Shown: one piece after another, positions 16,609-29,094 of the stretch | How positions within the stretch are numbered: position 1 is the stretch's first letter | Layout: every line of letters starts with the position of its first letter | Assembly (NCBI RefSeq): GCF_017104645.1 | Contig: NZ_JAAGPF010000031.1 | Coordinates: forward strand, 1 to 40,034 | Source: Burkholderia sp. Ac-20379 | GTDB taxonomy: Bacteria > Pseudomonadota > Gammaproteobacteria > Burkholderiales > Burkholderiaceae | Reading direction: 5' to 3' | DNA length: 40,034 nucleotides | Position numbers and translations under genes: made by a program | Notes under the pieces: generated by a model | Told to the model about the DNA's origin: nothing | Database searches by the model: none | The model's input: only the letters and a program-made list of their open reading frames with translations

Positions 16609-17775
16609 ATGAACGCTCTCAGCGCGCCAACGCTCGCGCGCCCCGCCGCCCCCGACAACAAGGACGCCCTGGTCGACGCGCTGCGCGGCTTCGCGGCGCT
16701 GCTCGTGGCCTATTTCCATTGCCGGCAGGTGATCTGGATCGGCATGCAGGCCTTCCATCGCGGCCACCCGCCGCTGCACGATCCGAACACGCTGCTCGCC
16801 TATCTGACGTTTCCGTTCGCGTGGGGCTCGGCCGGCGTGCCGGTGTTCTTCGTGATCAGCGGCTACTGCATCCATCGCAACATCGCGCTCAAGCACGCGG
16901 CCTCGCCCGGCTACCGGCTCGATACGCCGAACTTCTGGGCGCGGCGCTTCGCGCGCATCTATCCGGTGCTGCTGGCCGCGCTGCTGATCACGCTGGCGCT
17001 CGACCTGATCAGCCTGCAGTTCGCGCCGGTCAGCCACAAGATCCGCGACATCGGCTGGACCGCGTTCGCGGTCAACCTGCTGTCGCTGCAGGGCATCGCC
17101 GGGCAGACCTACGGCTCGAACGGCGCGCTCTGGACGCTGTCGCTCGAAGTGCAGTTCTATGCCGTTTATCCGCTGTGGTTCGCGCTGCGCAAGCGGATCG
17201 GCATCGGGCCGCTGGTGGCGGCGGTGGCGCTCGTCAACCTCGCGTCGGCCTGGGCGTTCGAACGGCATGACGTGCAGATCTTCACGTCGTACTGGCTGTC
17301 GTGGACGCTCGGCGCGCTGATCGCCGACCTGCGCGCGCGCCGCGCCGCCGATACGGCGCCGTCGCGCGGCTGGTATCTGGCGGGCGCGGCCGGCGTCGCG
17401 CTCGGCTGCGTGGCGTTCCATTTCGGGCAGTACGGCGCGTTCCAGCTCTGGTCGCTCGGCTTCGCCTGCTACCTGCACGCGGCGATCGCGCGGCCCGCGC
17501 CCGCCAATCTCGCCGTGCGCGGCTTCGCGTGGCTCGGCGATTTCAGCTATTCGCTGTATCTCGTGCATCTGCCGCTGTTCGTCTGCCTCGGCTCGGTGCT
17601 GTTCCGTTCGCAGTTGCAGACGTCGATCTGGCCGTCGTTCGCGTTCATGGCGGCCGCGATTCCGCTGGCGTGGGTGGTGTATCGCCTCGTGGAGCGGCCT
17701 GCGATGCGCTGGGCGGCCAGCTTGAAGCCGGCGGCCAGGCCGGCGCGTGCGGCGGCGCCGGCGGCCACTGTATGA
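16609..17775 (+). CDS. bceS: Acyltransferase 3 family membrane protein, cepacian acylation (BceS)
   Basis: 388-residue multi-pass inner-membrane acyltransferase. Family motifs: DALRGFAALLVAYFHC near residues 23-38, GVPVFFVISGYCIHR, FWARRFARIYPVLLAALLI and LWTLSLEVQFYAVYPLWF, with an alanine/proline-rich C-terminal tail. It is one of three such enzymes in the cluster and is expected to modify different sugars or positions of cepacian; which one is unknown. GAGGAA lies 8 bases before the ATG. It is monocistronic, divergent from the 46-residue gene and bceT, and has its own terminator. Confidence 0.88.
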   Translation: MNALSAPTLARPAAPDNKDALVDALRGFAALLVAYFHCRQVIWIGMQAFHRGHPPLHDPNTLLAYLTFPFAWGSAGVPVFFVISGYCIHRNIALKHAASPGYRLDTPNFWARRFARIYPVLLAALLITLALDLISLQFAPVSHKIRDIGWTAFAVNLLSLQGIAGQTYGSNGALWTLSLEVQFYAVYPLWFALRKRIGIGPLVAAVALVNLASAWAFERHDVQIFTSYWLSWTLGALIADLRARRAADTAPSRGWYLAGAAGVALGCVAFHFGQYGAFQLWSLGFACYLHAAIARPAPANLAVRGFAWLGDFSYSLYLVHLPLFVCLGSVLFRSQLQTSIWPSFAFMAAAIPLAWVVYRLVERPAMRWAASLKPAARPARAAAPAATV

Positions 17776-17803
17776 GGTAGGTTCCGTCGCGGATGGGCAT
17801 GCA

Positions 17804-17834
17804 ACGGCCGGACGGCAACGCCCGGCCGTTTTTC
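17804..17834 (+). terminator. Intrinsic terminator of bceS
   Basis: Perfect 8-bp G-C rich stem (17804-17811 with 17822-17829), 10-base loop, followed by a T run. It is 28 bases past the stop. Confidence 0.85.
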
Positions 17835-17864
17835 CGGTGCGTCGCAGTCCAGCGCGCCCGTCAG

Positions 17865-17910
17865 TCAAAAAGCGCGTTGCGCGGCTCAAGCATGCCGCGC
17901 AACGCGCTTT
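17865..17910 (-). terminator. Intrinsic terminator of the bceP-bceQ-bceR operon
   Basis: Perfect 16-bp stem (17869-17884 with 17895-17910), 10-base loop, followed by CTTTTTGAC on the minus strand. It is 29 bases after the bceR stop; the T-poor right side (CTTTCGG) makes it weaker for the plus strand. Confidence 0.88.
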
Positions 17911-17939
17911 CGGTTTAGGTGACGGGATCCCGCCGCGCT

Positions 17940-20360
17940 TCAGCGCTTCTTGCGCGCGACCTCGACCAGAATCCGCTCGACCGCCTCGACATACCCGCTC
18001 GTGCCGAAGCGCCGCACCGCCGTTTCGAAACCGTTCGCCACCAGCCGTTCGCGGCGCACGCGGTCTTGACGCAGCGCGCCGAGCGCTTCCGACAGCGAGG
18101 CCGCATCGCCCGGCTCGCACAGCAGGCCGTTCACGCCGTCGTCGACGATCTCGACCACGCCGCCCGCCCGCGCCGCCACCACCGGCCGCTTCGCCAGCAT
18201 CCCCTCGACGATCACGCGCCCGAACGGCTCCGGCGTGATCGAGGTGTGCGCGACCACGTCGACGGCCTTCATCCAGGCCGCGATGTCGCGCTGAAAGCCG
18301 GCGAACGTCACGCGATCGCCGAGCCCGCGCTGCGCGACGATGTCCTGCAGTTCGGCCGCGTAGTCGTCCTCGCCGAACAGCGGCGCGCCGACCAGCACCA
18401 CGTGCAGATCCGGGTCGCGCATGGCCGCGTCGAGCAGCAGATGCTGGCCCTTCCAGCGCGCGAGGCGGCTGAACGAGCCGACGATCCACGCCGTTTCGGG
18501 CAGGCCGAACCGCGCCCGCAGGGCGGCTTGCGGCGTGGCCTCGAGCGCCGTGAACGGCGCGGCGTCGATGCCGTTGAACACCACGTCGACCGCTTCCTCC
18601 TCGCCGCCCGTCAGCGCCAGATAGGCCTGCGCCGACGCGTTCGAGTTGGCGATCACGCGCGTCACGCCGAGCCGTGCGCACTGCTTGATCGCGAACAGCT
18701 GCTTGGCGCCGAAATGCTCGTGGCTGACGATGTCGCGCAGATGCCAGACCACCGGCTTGCGCGCGATCCGCCCGGCCAGCGCGCCCACCACCATCGCGCG
18801 CTGCGTGTTGGCGTAGATCACGTCGGCGTCGCGCGCGCGGCGCACCACCTCGCGCACCAGCGACACCAGTCCGCCCACGGCGCGCAGCGACGCGCCGCCC
18901 TTCTTGCGCACGCGATCCATGCCGCGCGACTTCATCACGCTGACGTCCACGCCCGCCTCGTCCAGCGCATCGCGGAACGGGCCTTCGTCGAACAGCAGCA
19001 CGCTCGCGGTGCCGCGCCAGTGCGTCACGAATTCGAACAGCGACAGCTCCGCGCCGCCGAGCACGCCGCTCTGGTCGAGCACCAGCGCGCGCACCTGGCT
19101 GGCCGCCACGGTGCCGGCCTCGCGCGCACCGGCGCGGGCGCGCGCCTGCGCGTTCGGCAGCAGGCTCTCGATCTGCTCGACGAGCCGGCGGCGGAAATGC
19201 GAGGTCGCGAAGCGCTCGGCGTTCGCGCGGCAGGCTTCGGGCCGGAACCGCGCGGGATCGGCCTCGAACGCGTCGACCGCGGCCACGATCGCGGGCACCT
19301 TCTGCTCGTCGAAGAAGAGGCCGGTGGGCGCGGGATCGGTCGCGGCGTCGCGCACCGTTTCCAGCGCGCCGCCCTTGCCGAACGCGATCACCGGCGTGCC
19401 GCAGGCCTGCGCCTCGACCACCGAGATGCCGAAATCCTCCTCCGCCGCGAACACGAACGCCTTGGCGCGGCGCATGTGATCCTGCAGCACCGAGAACGGC
19501 TGGTAGCCGAGAATCTCGACGTTCGGGCCGGCCTTGGCGCGCACCTTGTCCATCTCCGGGCCGTCGCCGATCACCACCAGCCGCCGCCCCGGCATCCGCG
19601 CGAAGGCCTCGACGATCAGATCGATCTTCTTGTACGGCACCATGCGCGAAGCCGTTACGTAGAAGTCCTCTTTTTCCACCGACAGCGAGAAGCCGTCCAC
19701 GTCCACCGGCGGAAACACCACGGCCGCATCGCGCTGATACACCTTGCGGATGCGCCGCGCGATGAACGCCGAATTGGCGATGAAGCCGTCCACCGAGTTC
19801 GAGGTGCGGATATCCCAGTTGCGGATGTAATGCAGGATCAGCCGCGCCATCATCGACTTCATGCCGCGCGTGAGCTGCGATTGTTCGAGGTACTGATGTT
19901 GCAGATCCCACGCGTAGCGGATCGGCGAATGCACGTAGCTGACGTGGATCTGGTCCGGCCCGGTCAACACGCCCTTCGCCACGGCGTGGCTGCTGGAGAT
20001 CACCAGATCGTAGGCCGACACGTCGAGCTGTTCGATCGCGAGCGGCATCAGCGGCAGATAGCTGCGGTATTTGGTGCGCGCGAACGGCAGCTTCTGGATG
20101 AACGATGTGGTGACCGGCCGGCCGTGCAGGAAGCTGCGATCGTCGAGGAAATCGACGAGGCTGAACAGGTCGGCGTCGGGAAAGCACGCGATGATCTGCT
20201 CGAGCACGCGCTCCGCGCCCGCATAGGTCACCAGCCAGTCGTGAATGATCGCCACGCGCAGCGGGCGGCCGGCGGGCTTGCCGAGCGGGCGCGCCACGCC
20301 AGTTGGCTGGATCTGGCGCGCGAGCGACGTGGCCGAGCGTTCTACGAGTTCGCCTTTCAT
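17940..20360 (-). CDS. bceR: Two-domain GT4 glycosyltransferase, cepacian assembly (BceR)
   Basis: 806-residue protein made of two complete GT-B glycosyltransferases in tandem. Domain 1 (about 34-410) begins RVAIIHDWLVTYAGAERVLE and has the GT4 EX7E pair E308/E316 in EEDFGISVVEAQ. Domain 2 (about 424-800) begins RALVLDQSGVLGGAELSLFE and has its EX7E pair E711/E719 in PEPFGRVIVEG. Both catalytic sites look intact, so two sugars may be added by one polypeptide. Acceptor and donors are not readable from sequence; the lipid-linked repeat unit on the cytoplasmic face is expected. The ATG overlaps the bceQ stop as ATGA. It is the last gene of bceP-bceQ-bceR. Confidence 0.93.
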   Translation of the reverse strand: MKGELVERSATSLARQIQPTGVARPLGKPAGRPLRVAIIHDWLVTYAGAERVLEQIIACFPDADLFSLVDFLDDRSFLHGRPVTTSFIQKLPFARTKYRSYLPLMPLAIEQLDVSAYDLVISSSHAVAKGVLTGPDQIHVSYVHSPIRYAWDLQHQYLEQSQLTRGMKSMMARLILHYIRNWDIRTSNSVDGFIANSAFIARRIRKVYQRDAAVVFPPVDVDGFSLSVEKEDFYVTASRMVPYKKIDLIVEAFARMPGRRLVVIGDGPEMDKVRAKAGPNVEILGYQPFSVLQDHMRRAKAFVFAAEEDFGISVVEAQACGTPVIAFGKGGALETVRDAATDPAPTGLFFDEQKVPAIVAAVDAFEADPARFRPEACRANAERFATSHFRRRLVEQIESLLPNAQARARAGAREAGTVAASQVRALVLDQSGVLGGAELSLFEFVTHWRGTASVLLFDEGPFRDALDEAGVDVSVMKSRGMDRVRKKGGASLRAVGGLVSLVREVVRRARDADVIYANTQRAMVVGALAGRIARKPVVWHLRDIVSHEHFGAKQLFAIKQCARLGVTRVIANSNASAQAYLALTGGEEEAVDVVFNGIDAAPFTALEATPQAALRARFGLPETAWIVGSFSRLARWKGQHLLLDAAMRDPDLHVVLVGAPLFGEDDYAAELQDIVAQRGLGDRVTFAGFQRDIAAWMKAVDVVAHTSITPEPFGRVIVEGMLAKRPVVAARAGGVVEIVDDGVNGLLCEPGDAASLSEALGALRQDRVRRERLVANGFETAVRRFGTSGYVEAVERILVEVARKKR

Positions 20361-21823
20361 ACGCTTTTCCCGGGAATGAGCCGCCCGATCGCGCCGCGCG
20401 CGAGTGCGCGCAGGCCGGGCGTCGTCAGAAGTGACCACGCGATGTTCAGCACGGCAACGAGTGCGCAGAGCGCGATGGCTTCGAGCAGCGTGAGGCCGGT
20501 CCAGGCCAGCGCGAGGCTCGCGAACAGGAACGCCAGGTGCGCGAGCATGTCGAGCACGATGCCGCGCTGGCGCACCGAGGCCAGCATCAGCAGCACGCCG
20601 TAATCGACCAGCGCGCGCGCCACCACCACCACGGCCGCGCCGATCAGCCCGAACTGCGTGACGCCGAACCACAGCGCGACGACGAAGAACGGCAACTGGA
20701 TCACGCCGGCCAGCCCCGCGCGGGCCGGATTGACCTGCGACTGGATCAGGATCCGCATCACGCTGGCCTGCCCGACCAGCCAGATGCCGATCACGAGGAT
20801 CCGGCCCACCGGGGCGGACTCCGTCGCCAGATCGTGGCCCACCCACAATTCGAGGAACGGCTGCAGCGCGAAGATCGCGGCGATCATGATCGGCGTGAAC
20901 ACGCCGTTCAGGAATTCGAGCGACTGGCGCACCAGGTGATCGGCATGATCGCGATCGACGGCCGACAGGCGCGGAAACAGCGTGCGTACCACCGCGTTCG
21001 GCAGCATGTTCAGGCGCGTGACGAGGTTCTGCGGCACCGTGTAGTACGTGACGTAGCGCGCGCCCAGATGCGCGCCGAGCAGCACGCGGTCGAGCGAATC
21101 GGACACCATGCTCGCGGTGCTGGCGATCAGCATCCAGCCGCCGAACGTGAACAGCTCCCTGGCGGTCTTCCAGCGCGGCGGCGCGACGCGCCGGATGTTC
21201 AGCACGCGCAGGCTGGCGCGGAACAGCAGCAGCGCCGCGATCAGCCGCGCGAGCACGGCGGCGGCCAGCACGGCCGGCAGGCTCGGCGCGATCAGCCAGG
21301 CCGCGAACAGCGGCAGCAACTGAAACAGGAACGTGCCGAACGTCTGGTTCGCGTTGTAGATGCCGAAGCGCTCCGCGCCGTTGATCGCGCCCGAAAATAC
21401 CCACGACACGTTGGCGATCGGAATCGCGCAGGCCAGCCACGGCAGCGCGTGATACACCTCGTGCTGCAACTGCGCCGACACCTTGGTGAAATACGCCGTG
21501 TAGATGAACGCGCCGAAGTAGATCAGCAGCCCGCCCGCGATGCCGGTGATCAGGTTCAGCCAGGTCGCGCTCCAGAACACACGCTCGCATTGCGCCGGAT
21601 CGCCGCTGGCGATCGCCTTCGAGATCTGGTTCTGCGCGGCCATGCTCATGCCGAGATCGAGGATTCCGAAATATCCGATCAAGGTCCACACGAGGCTCAC
21701 CACGCCGTAGCGATCGACGCCCAGCGCGTGAATGTAGGCCGGCACCGTCACCAGCGAAACGAACGTCGGCAGGATCAGCCCGACGAAGTTCACCGCGACG
21801 TTCTTCAACATCCGTTTATCCAT
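20357..21823 (-). CDS. bceQ: Wzx-type polysaccharide repeat-unit flippase (BceQ)
   Basis: MOP-superfamily transporter of 488 residues with about 12-14 hydrophobic segments, moving the undecaprenyl-linked cepacian repeat unit to the periplasm. It opens NVAVNFVGLILPTFVSLVTV, then YGVVSLVWTLIGYFGILDLG, typical of Wzx. The ATG at 21821-21823 has no good ribosome binding site. A perfect AGGAGG lies at 21855-21860, 7 bases before an in-frame ATT (21845-21847) that would add eight residues, and 8 bases before an out-of-frame TTG opening a 13-residue reading frame across the start. The true initiation is therefore uncertain. It lies 57 bases after bceP and overlaps bceR. Confidence 0.92.
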   Translation of the reverse strand: MDKRMLKNVAVNFVGLILPTFVSLVTVPAYIHALGVDRYGVVSLVWTLIGYFGILDLGMSMAAQNQISKAIASGDPAQCERVFWSATWLNLITGIAGGLLIYFGAFIYTAYFTKVSAQLQHEVYHALPWLACAIPIANVSWVFSGAINGAERFGIYNANQTFGTFLFQLLPLFAAWLIAPSLPAVLAAAVLARLIAALLLFRASLRVLNIRRVAPPRWKTARELFTFGGWMLIASTASMVSDSLDRVLLGAHLGARYVTYYTVPQNLVTRLNMLPNAVVRTLFPRLSAVDRDHADHLVRQSLEFLNGVFTPIMIAAIFALQPFLELWVGHDLATESAPVGRILVIGIWLVGQASVMRILIQSQVNPARAGLAGVIQLPFFVVALWFGVTQFGLIGAAVVVVARALVDYGVLLMLASVRQRGIVLDMLAHLAFLFASLALAWTGLTLLEAIALCALVAVLNIAWSLLTTPGLRALARGAIGRLIPGKSV

Positions 21824-21880
21824 GCTTGCGTTGCGGGCGGATGCAATGATCCGTCCTCCTCATTGATTCACGTCGATTCA

Positions 21881-24067
21881 TCAGCGCGGCGTCCAGCGGT
21901 ACATCATCACCTTGCCGCGTGCGTCTTCCTCCACGAAGATCAGGTACTCGCCGTTGTCGCGGCGATGCGCGCTGATCCCGAACGGCACGTCCACCCAGCC
22001 CGACGCGCGGCCCACTTCCGGCCCCGGCTTGATCACGCCGACCTCCTTGCCGTTCTCCTTGTCGTACACGTGCACGATGCCCACCGGCTCCACGCCGAAC
22101 AGGTAGCGGCCCGCCACGGTCAGGCCGATCAGGTTCAGGATCGGCTTGGCGTCGGGCGCCCACGGCAGCGCCACCTGATAGCGCTGCACCGGCTTGTCGC
22201 TCGACCATTTGTCGTAGCGCACCAGCACACGGCCCACTTCCTTGTTGATGCCGGGCTTCGGCTGCGCGTCCTGCGTGTAGCCCGTCACATAGAGCGTGTC
22301 GGTGGCCGGCTCGTAGATCGCGCGGCGCAGCTCGGTGAACGGCGCGGGCGTGGGGTAGTCGGTCAGCTTGTCGTACGAATAGATCGGGTTGCCGACCTTG
22401 TCGAGGCCGCCGTAGCGGAAGCGGTGGATGCCACGCGTCTCGCTGGCGCGCCATATGTCGCCGTTGGTGTCGACCCACCAGCCCCAGCCGCCGGCACGCG
22501 CCTTGGTGTCGGTGTTCATCGCGAATTCGCCGGCGTCGAAGCCGCCGTTACCGTTCTTGTCGCGCCAGATCCAGTCGCCGCCCGCGGGGCGATTCGGCAC
22601 CTTGTCCACCGGCCGCGCGCGCCCGGCGATGAGGCCCGACGGAATCGCGGTCTCGCCGTCGCGCTTCGCATCGAAGCGGTAGATCTTCAGGTGATCGGCG
22701 TACATGTCCGTCAGGAACAGGAACGTGTGGCCGTCGAGCTGGCGCGCGGTCGGCAGGCCCGGCCATTGATCGGTGTTGAACACTGGATCCTGCGGATACT
22801 TGAAGCGATTCGACAGGAATCCGACATATTTCCATTCGTGTCCGGCCGGCTTCGAGAAATCGAGTTCGAAGCGCTTGTTGCCGGTGTAGACGCTGTTCGG
22901 CCGTGCCGGATCGATGCTCGCGCCGTCGACGAACAACAGGCCATCCACCTGCCAGCGCAGCGTGTCGCCCGCGCCGTAGCTCGCGAGCGTCGCGCCGAGG
23001 CCCGCGCCGAGCGTGCCCTGCTTCGGGCCGATGCCGTTCATCGCCACGTAGATGTTGCCGGCGCGATCGGCGCCCACGCCGGTCAGGCCGTTGAAGCGCA
23101 GCGGGCCGGGCCGCCCCGCCACGCCCGAGAAGATGCCGCCGCGCTCGCCGAGCGTGCCGCTCATCGCGTAGCTGCCGCCCTGCGCCTGCTTCGAGAAGAT
23201 CAGGATCTGCTGGCGCGGGCCGTTGTCGGCGATCAGCACGCGGCCCTTCGCATCGACCGCCACGTCCACCGCGTCGCTGCCCGACGGCAGCGCGGGCGCG
23301 TCGTCGATCGCCCGGCCGTCGGGACGCACGTGCACGAGCTTGGCCGGGCCGCCGAGCGTGTCGGTCAGCAGCCACAGCGTGCCGTCGTTGTCGAGCGCGA
23401 TGCGGCCCGGTTCGTGCGCGCTGAAGGTCGAGAGCTTGTCCATCGATTCGGCGTCGTACACGTCGACGCTGTCGTGATGCGGATCGGTCGCGTAGAGCCG
23501 CTTGGCCGAGGCCGCGAGGCCGGCCACTTCGTCGCGCGTATCGACCGGCGTGTCGTTGACCTTCAGAAAGCTGGCCGCCATCCTGGCGCGCGCATCGCCG
23601 GCCGCCGCGGCGCGAAATGGTGCGGGCTGGCGCATGTCGCCGATCGCGCGGCGCGAGATGCCCCACCACTGACGGCCCTTGTCGGGCCACACGCCCGGGC
23701 TGACGAGCCGGCCCTTCTCATTGCCGACGCCGATCGCCACGTAGGCGTAGCGGTCGTTGACCGCGATCGCGCTGCCGCCCGCATTGCCCCAGCCGTGCGT
23801 GCCGCCGGCGAAGCCGAGCATCTTGCCGTCCTGATAGACGCTGGCTTCGGCGCCGCTCTCGTCCCACGGCGCATTCGTGTAGACCTTGCCCTGCGGCGTG
23901 ACCGCGATCGCGCGAATGTCGATCTGCGTCCAGCTGCCGTCGCCATAGCCATGGGTATTGCCGATCCACGACGTGGTGGCGTCGAGCACGGCTTCGGCCG
24001 AGGTACGGCCGGGCAGACACACGGCGGGAACGATGACGGCAAGGGCGATCAGGAGCGAACGTCGCAA
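21881..24067 (-). CDS. bceP: Secreted propeller-like protein of unknown function in the cepacian cluster (BceP)
   Basis: 728 residues from the TTG at 24065-24067. It begins with a clean signal peptide (MRRSLLIALAVIVPAVCLPG, then RTSAEA), giving a periplasmic or exported protein. The body has repeated propeller-type strand phrases such as GRIALDNDGTLWLLTD, DVAVDAKGRVLIADNG and GVGADRAGNIYVAMNG. A single calcium-loop sequence DKNGNGGFDAGE lies near residues 503-514 and WVDTNGDIW just after. No catalytic motif is recognised. The TTG start is chosen because GGAGAG lies 5 bases upstream and it opens the signal peptide exactly; a TTG at 24130 would add 21 residues. First gene of bceP-bceQ-bceR. Confidence 0.82.
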   Translation of the reverse strand: MRRSLLIALAVIVPAVCLPGRTSAEAVLDATTSWIGNTHGYGDGSWTQIDIRAIAVTPQGKVYTNAPWDESGAEASVYQDGKMLGFAGGTHGWGNAGGSAIAVNDRYAYVAIGVGNEKGRLVSPGVWPDKGRQWWGISRRAIGDMRQPAPFRAAAAGDARARMAASFLKVNDTPVDTRDEVAGLAASAKRLYATDPHHDSVDVYDAESMDKLSTFSAHEPGRIALDNDGTLWLLTDTLGGPAKLVHVRPDGRAIDDAPALPSGSDAVDVAVDAKGRVLIADNGPRQQILIFSKQAQGGSYAMSGTLGERGGIFSGVAGRPGPLRFNGLTGVGADRAGNIYVAMNGIGPKQGTLGAGLGATLASYGAGDTLRWQVDGLLFVDGASIDPARPNSVYTGNKRFELDFSKPAGHEWKYVGFLSNRFKYPQDPVFNTDQWPGLPTARQLDGHTFLFLTDMYADHLKIYRFDAKRDGETAIPSGLIAGRARPVDKVPNRPAGGDWIWRDKNGNGGFDAGEFAMNTDTKARAGGWGWWVDTNGDIWRASETRGIHRFRYGGLDKVGNPIYSYDKLTDYPTPAPFTELRRAIYEPATDTLYVTGYTQDAQPKPGINKEVGRVLVRYDKWSSDKPVQRYQVALPWAPDAKPILNLIGLTVAGRYLFGVEPVGIVHVYDKENGKEVGVIKPGPEVGRASGWVDVPFGISAHRRDNGEYLIFVEEDARGKVMMYRWTPR

Positions 24068-27682
<3,615 letters not shown>

Positions 27683-27717
27683 ATCGCAATCGATGGCGGC
27701 GCCGCGAAACAATTAAC

Positions 27718-27744
27718 CGGAGGGCCGGCCAAGCCGGCCCTCCG
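27718..27744. terminator. Hairpin between convergent bceM and metZ
   Basis: Perfect 12-bp stem (27718-27729 with 27733-27744) with a 3-base loop. T runs are poor on both sides, so it is a strong hairpin of terminator type in the right place but less certain as an intrinsic terminator. Confidence 0.65.
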
Positions 27745-27754
27745 CATTCAAGCT

Positions 27755-28945
27755 TTACTGCCCCAACCCGCGCGCCAGATCGTTGCGCAGGTCGTCCACC
27801 CCTTCCAGCCCCACCGCCACCCGCAGCAGCCCTTCGCTGATGCCGGCCGCGGCCCGCGCTTCGGGCGTGATGCGCGAATGCGTGGTGGTGGCCGGATGCG
27901 TGATGGTGGTGCGCGTATCGCCGAGGTTGGCCGTGATCGACACGATCTTCGTGTTGTCGATCACGCGCCAGGCGTTCGCGCGCTGCACCTCGGGCGTGTC
28001 GCCCTTCAGCTCGAACGACACCACCGCCCCGCCCGCCTTCTGCTGGCGCTTGGCGATCGCGTGCTGCGGATGCGATTCGAGGCCCGGATAGAACACGCGA
28101 TTGACGGCCGGATGCTGTTCGAGCCAGCGGGCGATCTCGAGCGCGCTGGCCGACTGGCGTTCGACGCGCAGCGACAGCGTTTCCATGCCCTTGAGCAGCA
28201 CCCACGCGTTGAACGCCGACAGCGTCGGGCCGGCGCTGCGCACGAACGGGAACACCTTGCCCGTGATGAATGCCTTCGAGCCGACCAGCGCGCCGCCCAG
28301 CACACGGCCCTGGCCGTCGAGGAACTTGGTGGCCGAGTGCATCACCACGTCCGCGCCGAGCTTGAGCGGCTGCTGCAGCGCCGGGCTGCAGAAACAGTTG
28401 TCGACCACGAACAGCGCCTTGGCCGATTTCGCGATCGCCGAGATCGCTTCGATATCGGCGATTTCGGTCAGCGGGTTCGACGGCGTTTCGAGGAAGAACA
28501 TCTTCGTTTCGGGCCGCACGGCCTCGCGCCACGCGTTCAGATCGGTCGGATCGACGAACGTGGTGGTGATGCCGAACTTGCTGAAGATCTGCGAGAACAT
28601 GCCAAGCGTCGAGCCGAACAGGCTGCGCGAGCTGACCAGATGATCGCCCGCCTGCAGCGCCGACATCACGACCGACATGATCGCCGCCATCCCCGAGGCC
28701 GTCGCGATGCAGGCCTCGCCGCCTTCCAGCGCCGCGAGGCGATCCTGGAACATCGTGACGGTGGGGTTCGTGAAGCGCGAATACGTGTAGTTGTCCTCGG
28801 AATTCGCGAAGCGCGTCGCGGCATCCTGCGCGCTCGTGAAGCAAAAGCTCGAGGTCAGGAACAGCGCTTCGGAATGTTCGTTGTATTCGCTGCGCAGCGT
28901 GCCCGCGCGGACGGCGAGCGTATCGAGGCTAAAGGAATCGTCCAT
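27755..28945 (-). CDS. metZ: O-succinylhomoserine sulfhydrylase MetZ
   Basis: PLP enzyme joining sulfide to O-succinylhomoserine to give homocysteine in methionine synthesis. The 396-residue product has the Cys/Met metabolism family motif SATKFLDGQGRVLGG with the PLP lysine at K207, and YSRFTNPT near 55-62. The ATG at 28943-28945 (MDDSFSLDTLAVRAG) is preferred; upstream ATG 28966 has no ribosome binding site and TTG 29008 lies in the terminator stem region. The mRNA leader holds a SAM-II type aptamer and an intrinsic terminator, so expression should fall when S-adenosylmethionine is plentiful. Confidence 0.94.
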   Translation of the reverse strand: MDDSFSLDTLAVRAGTLRSEYNEHSEALFLTSSFCFTSAQDAATRFANSEDNYTYSRFTNPTVTMFQDRLAALEGGEACIATASGMAAIMSVVMSALQAGDHLVSSRSLFGSTLGMFSQIFSKFGITTTFVDPTDLNAWREAVRPETKMFFLETPSNPLTEIADIEAISAIAKSAKALFVVDNCFCSPALQQPLKLGADVVMHSATKFLDGQGRVLGGALVGSKAFITGKVFPFVRSAGPTLSAFNAWVLLKGMETLSLRVERQSASALEIARWLEQHPAVNRVFYPGLESHPQHAIAKRQQKAGGAVVSFELKGDTPEVQRANAWRVIDNTKIVSITANLGDTRTTITHPATTTHSRITPEARAAAGISEGLLRVAVGLEGVDDLRNDLARGLGQ

Positions 28946-29007
28946 GGTTCGGTCATCCGGTTTCATGCGCGCCGCGCCGCAGGCGCGCCGCTCTTGGCGA
29001 AAAGCCA

Positions 29008-29043
29008 ACGAAAAAGCCCGCGAGGCGCAAGCATCGGCGGGCT
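29008..29043 (-). terminator. Intrinsic terminator in the metZ leader and after purF
   Basis: Stem AGCCCGC/GCGGGCT (29037-29043 with 29015-29021) followed by CTTTTTCG on the minus strand. It lies between the SAM-II aptamer and metZ. It may serve as the riboswitch's termination platform and as the end of the purF transcript. Confidence 0.8.
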
Positions 29044-29094
29044 TCAGGTAGTGCGGTCAACAGCGTTCGACTCGGGCCGGCATCGCACGCCCGG

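Noticed and set aside
17919-20603. Plus-strand open frame of 894 codons
   Set aside because: Antisense to bceR; same mirror composition.
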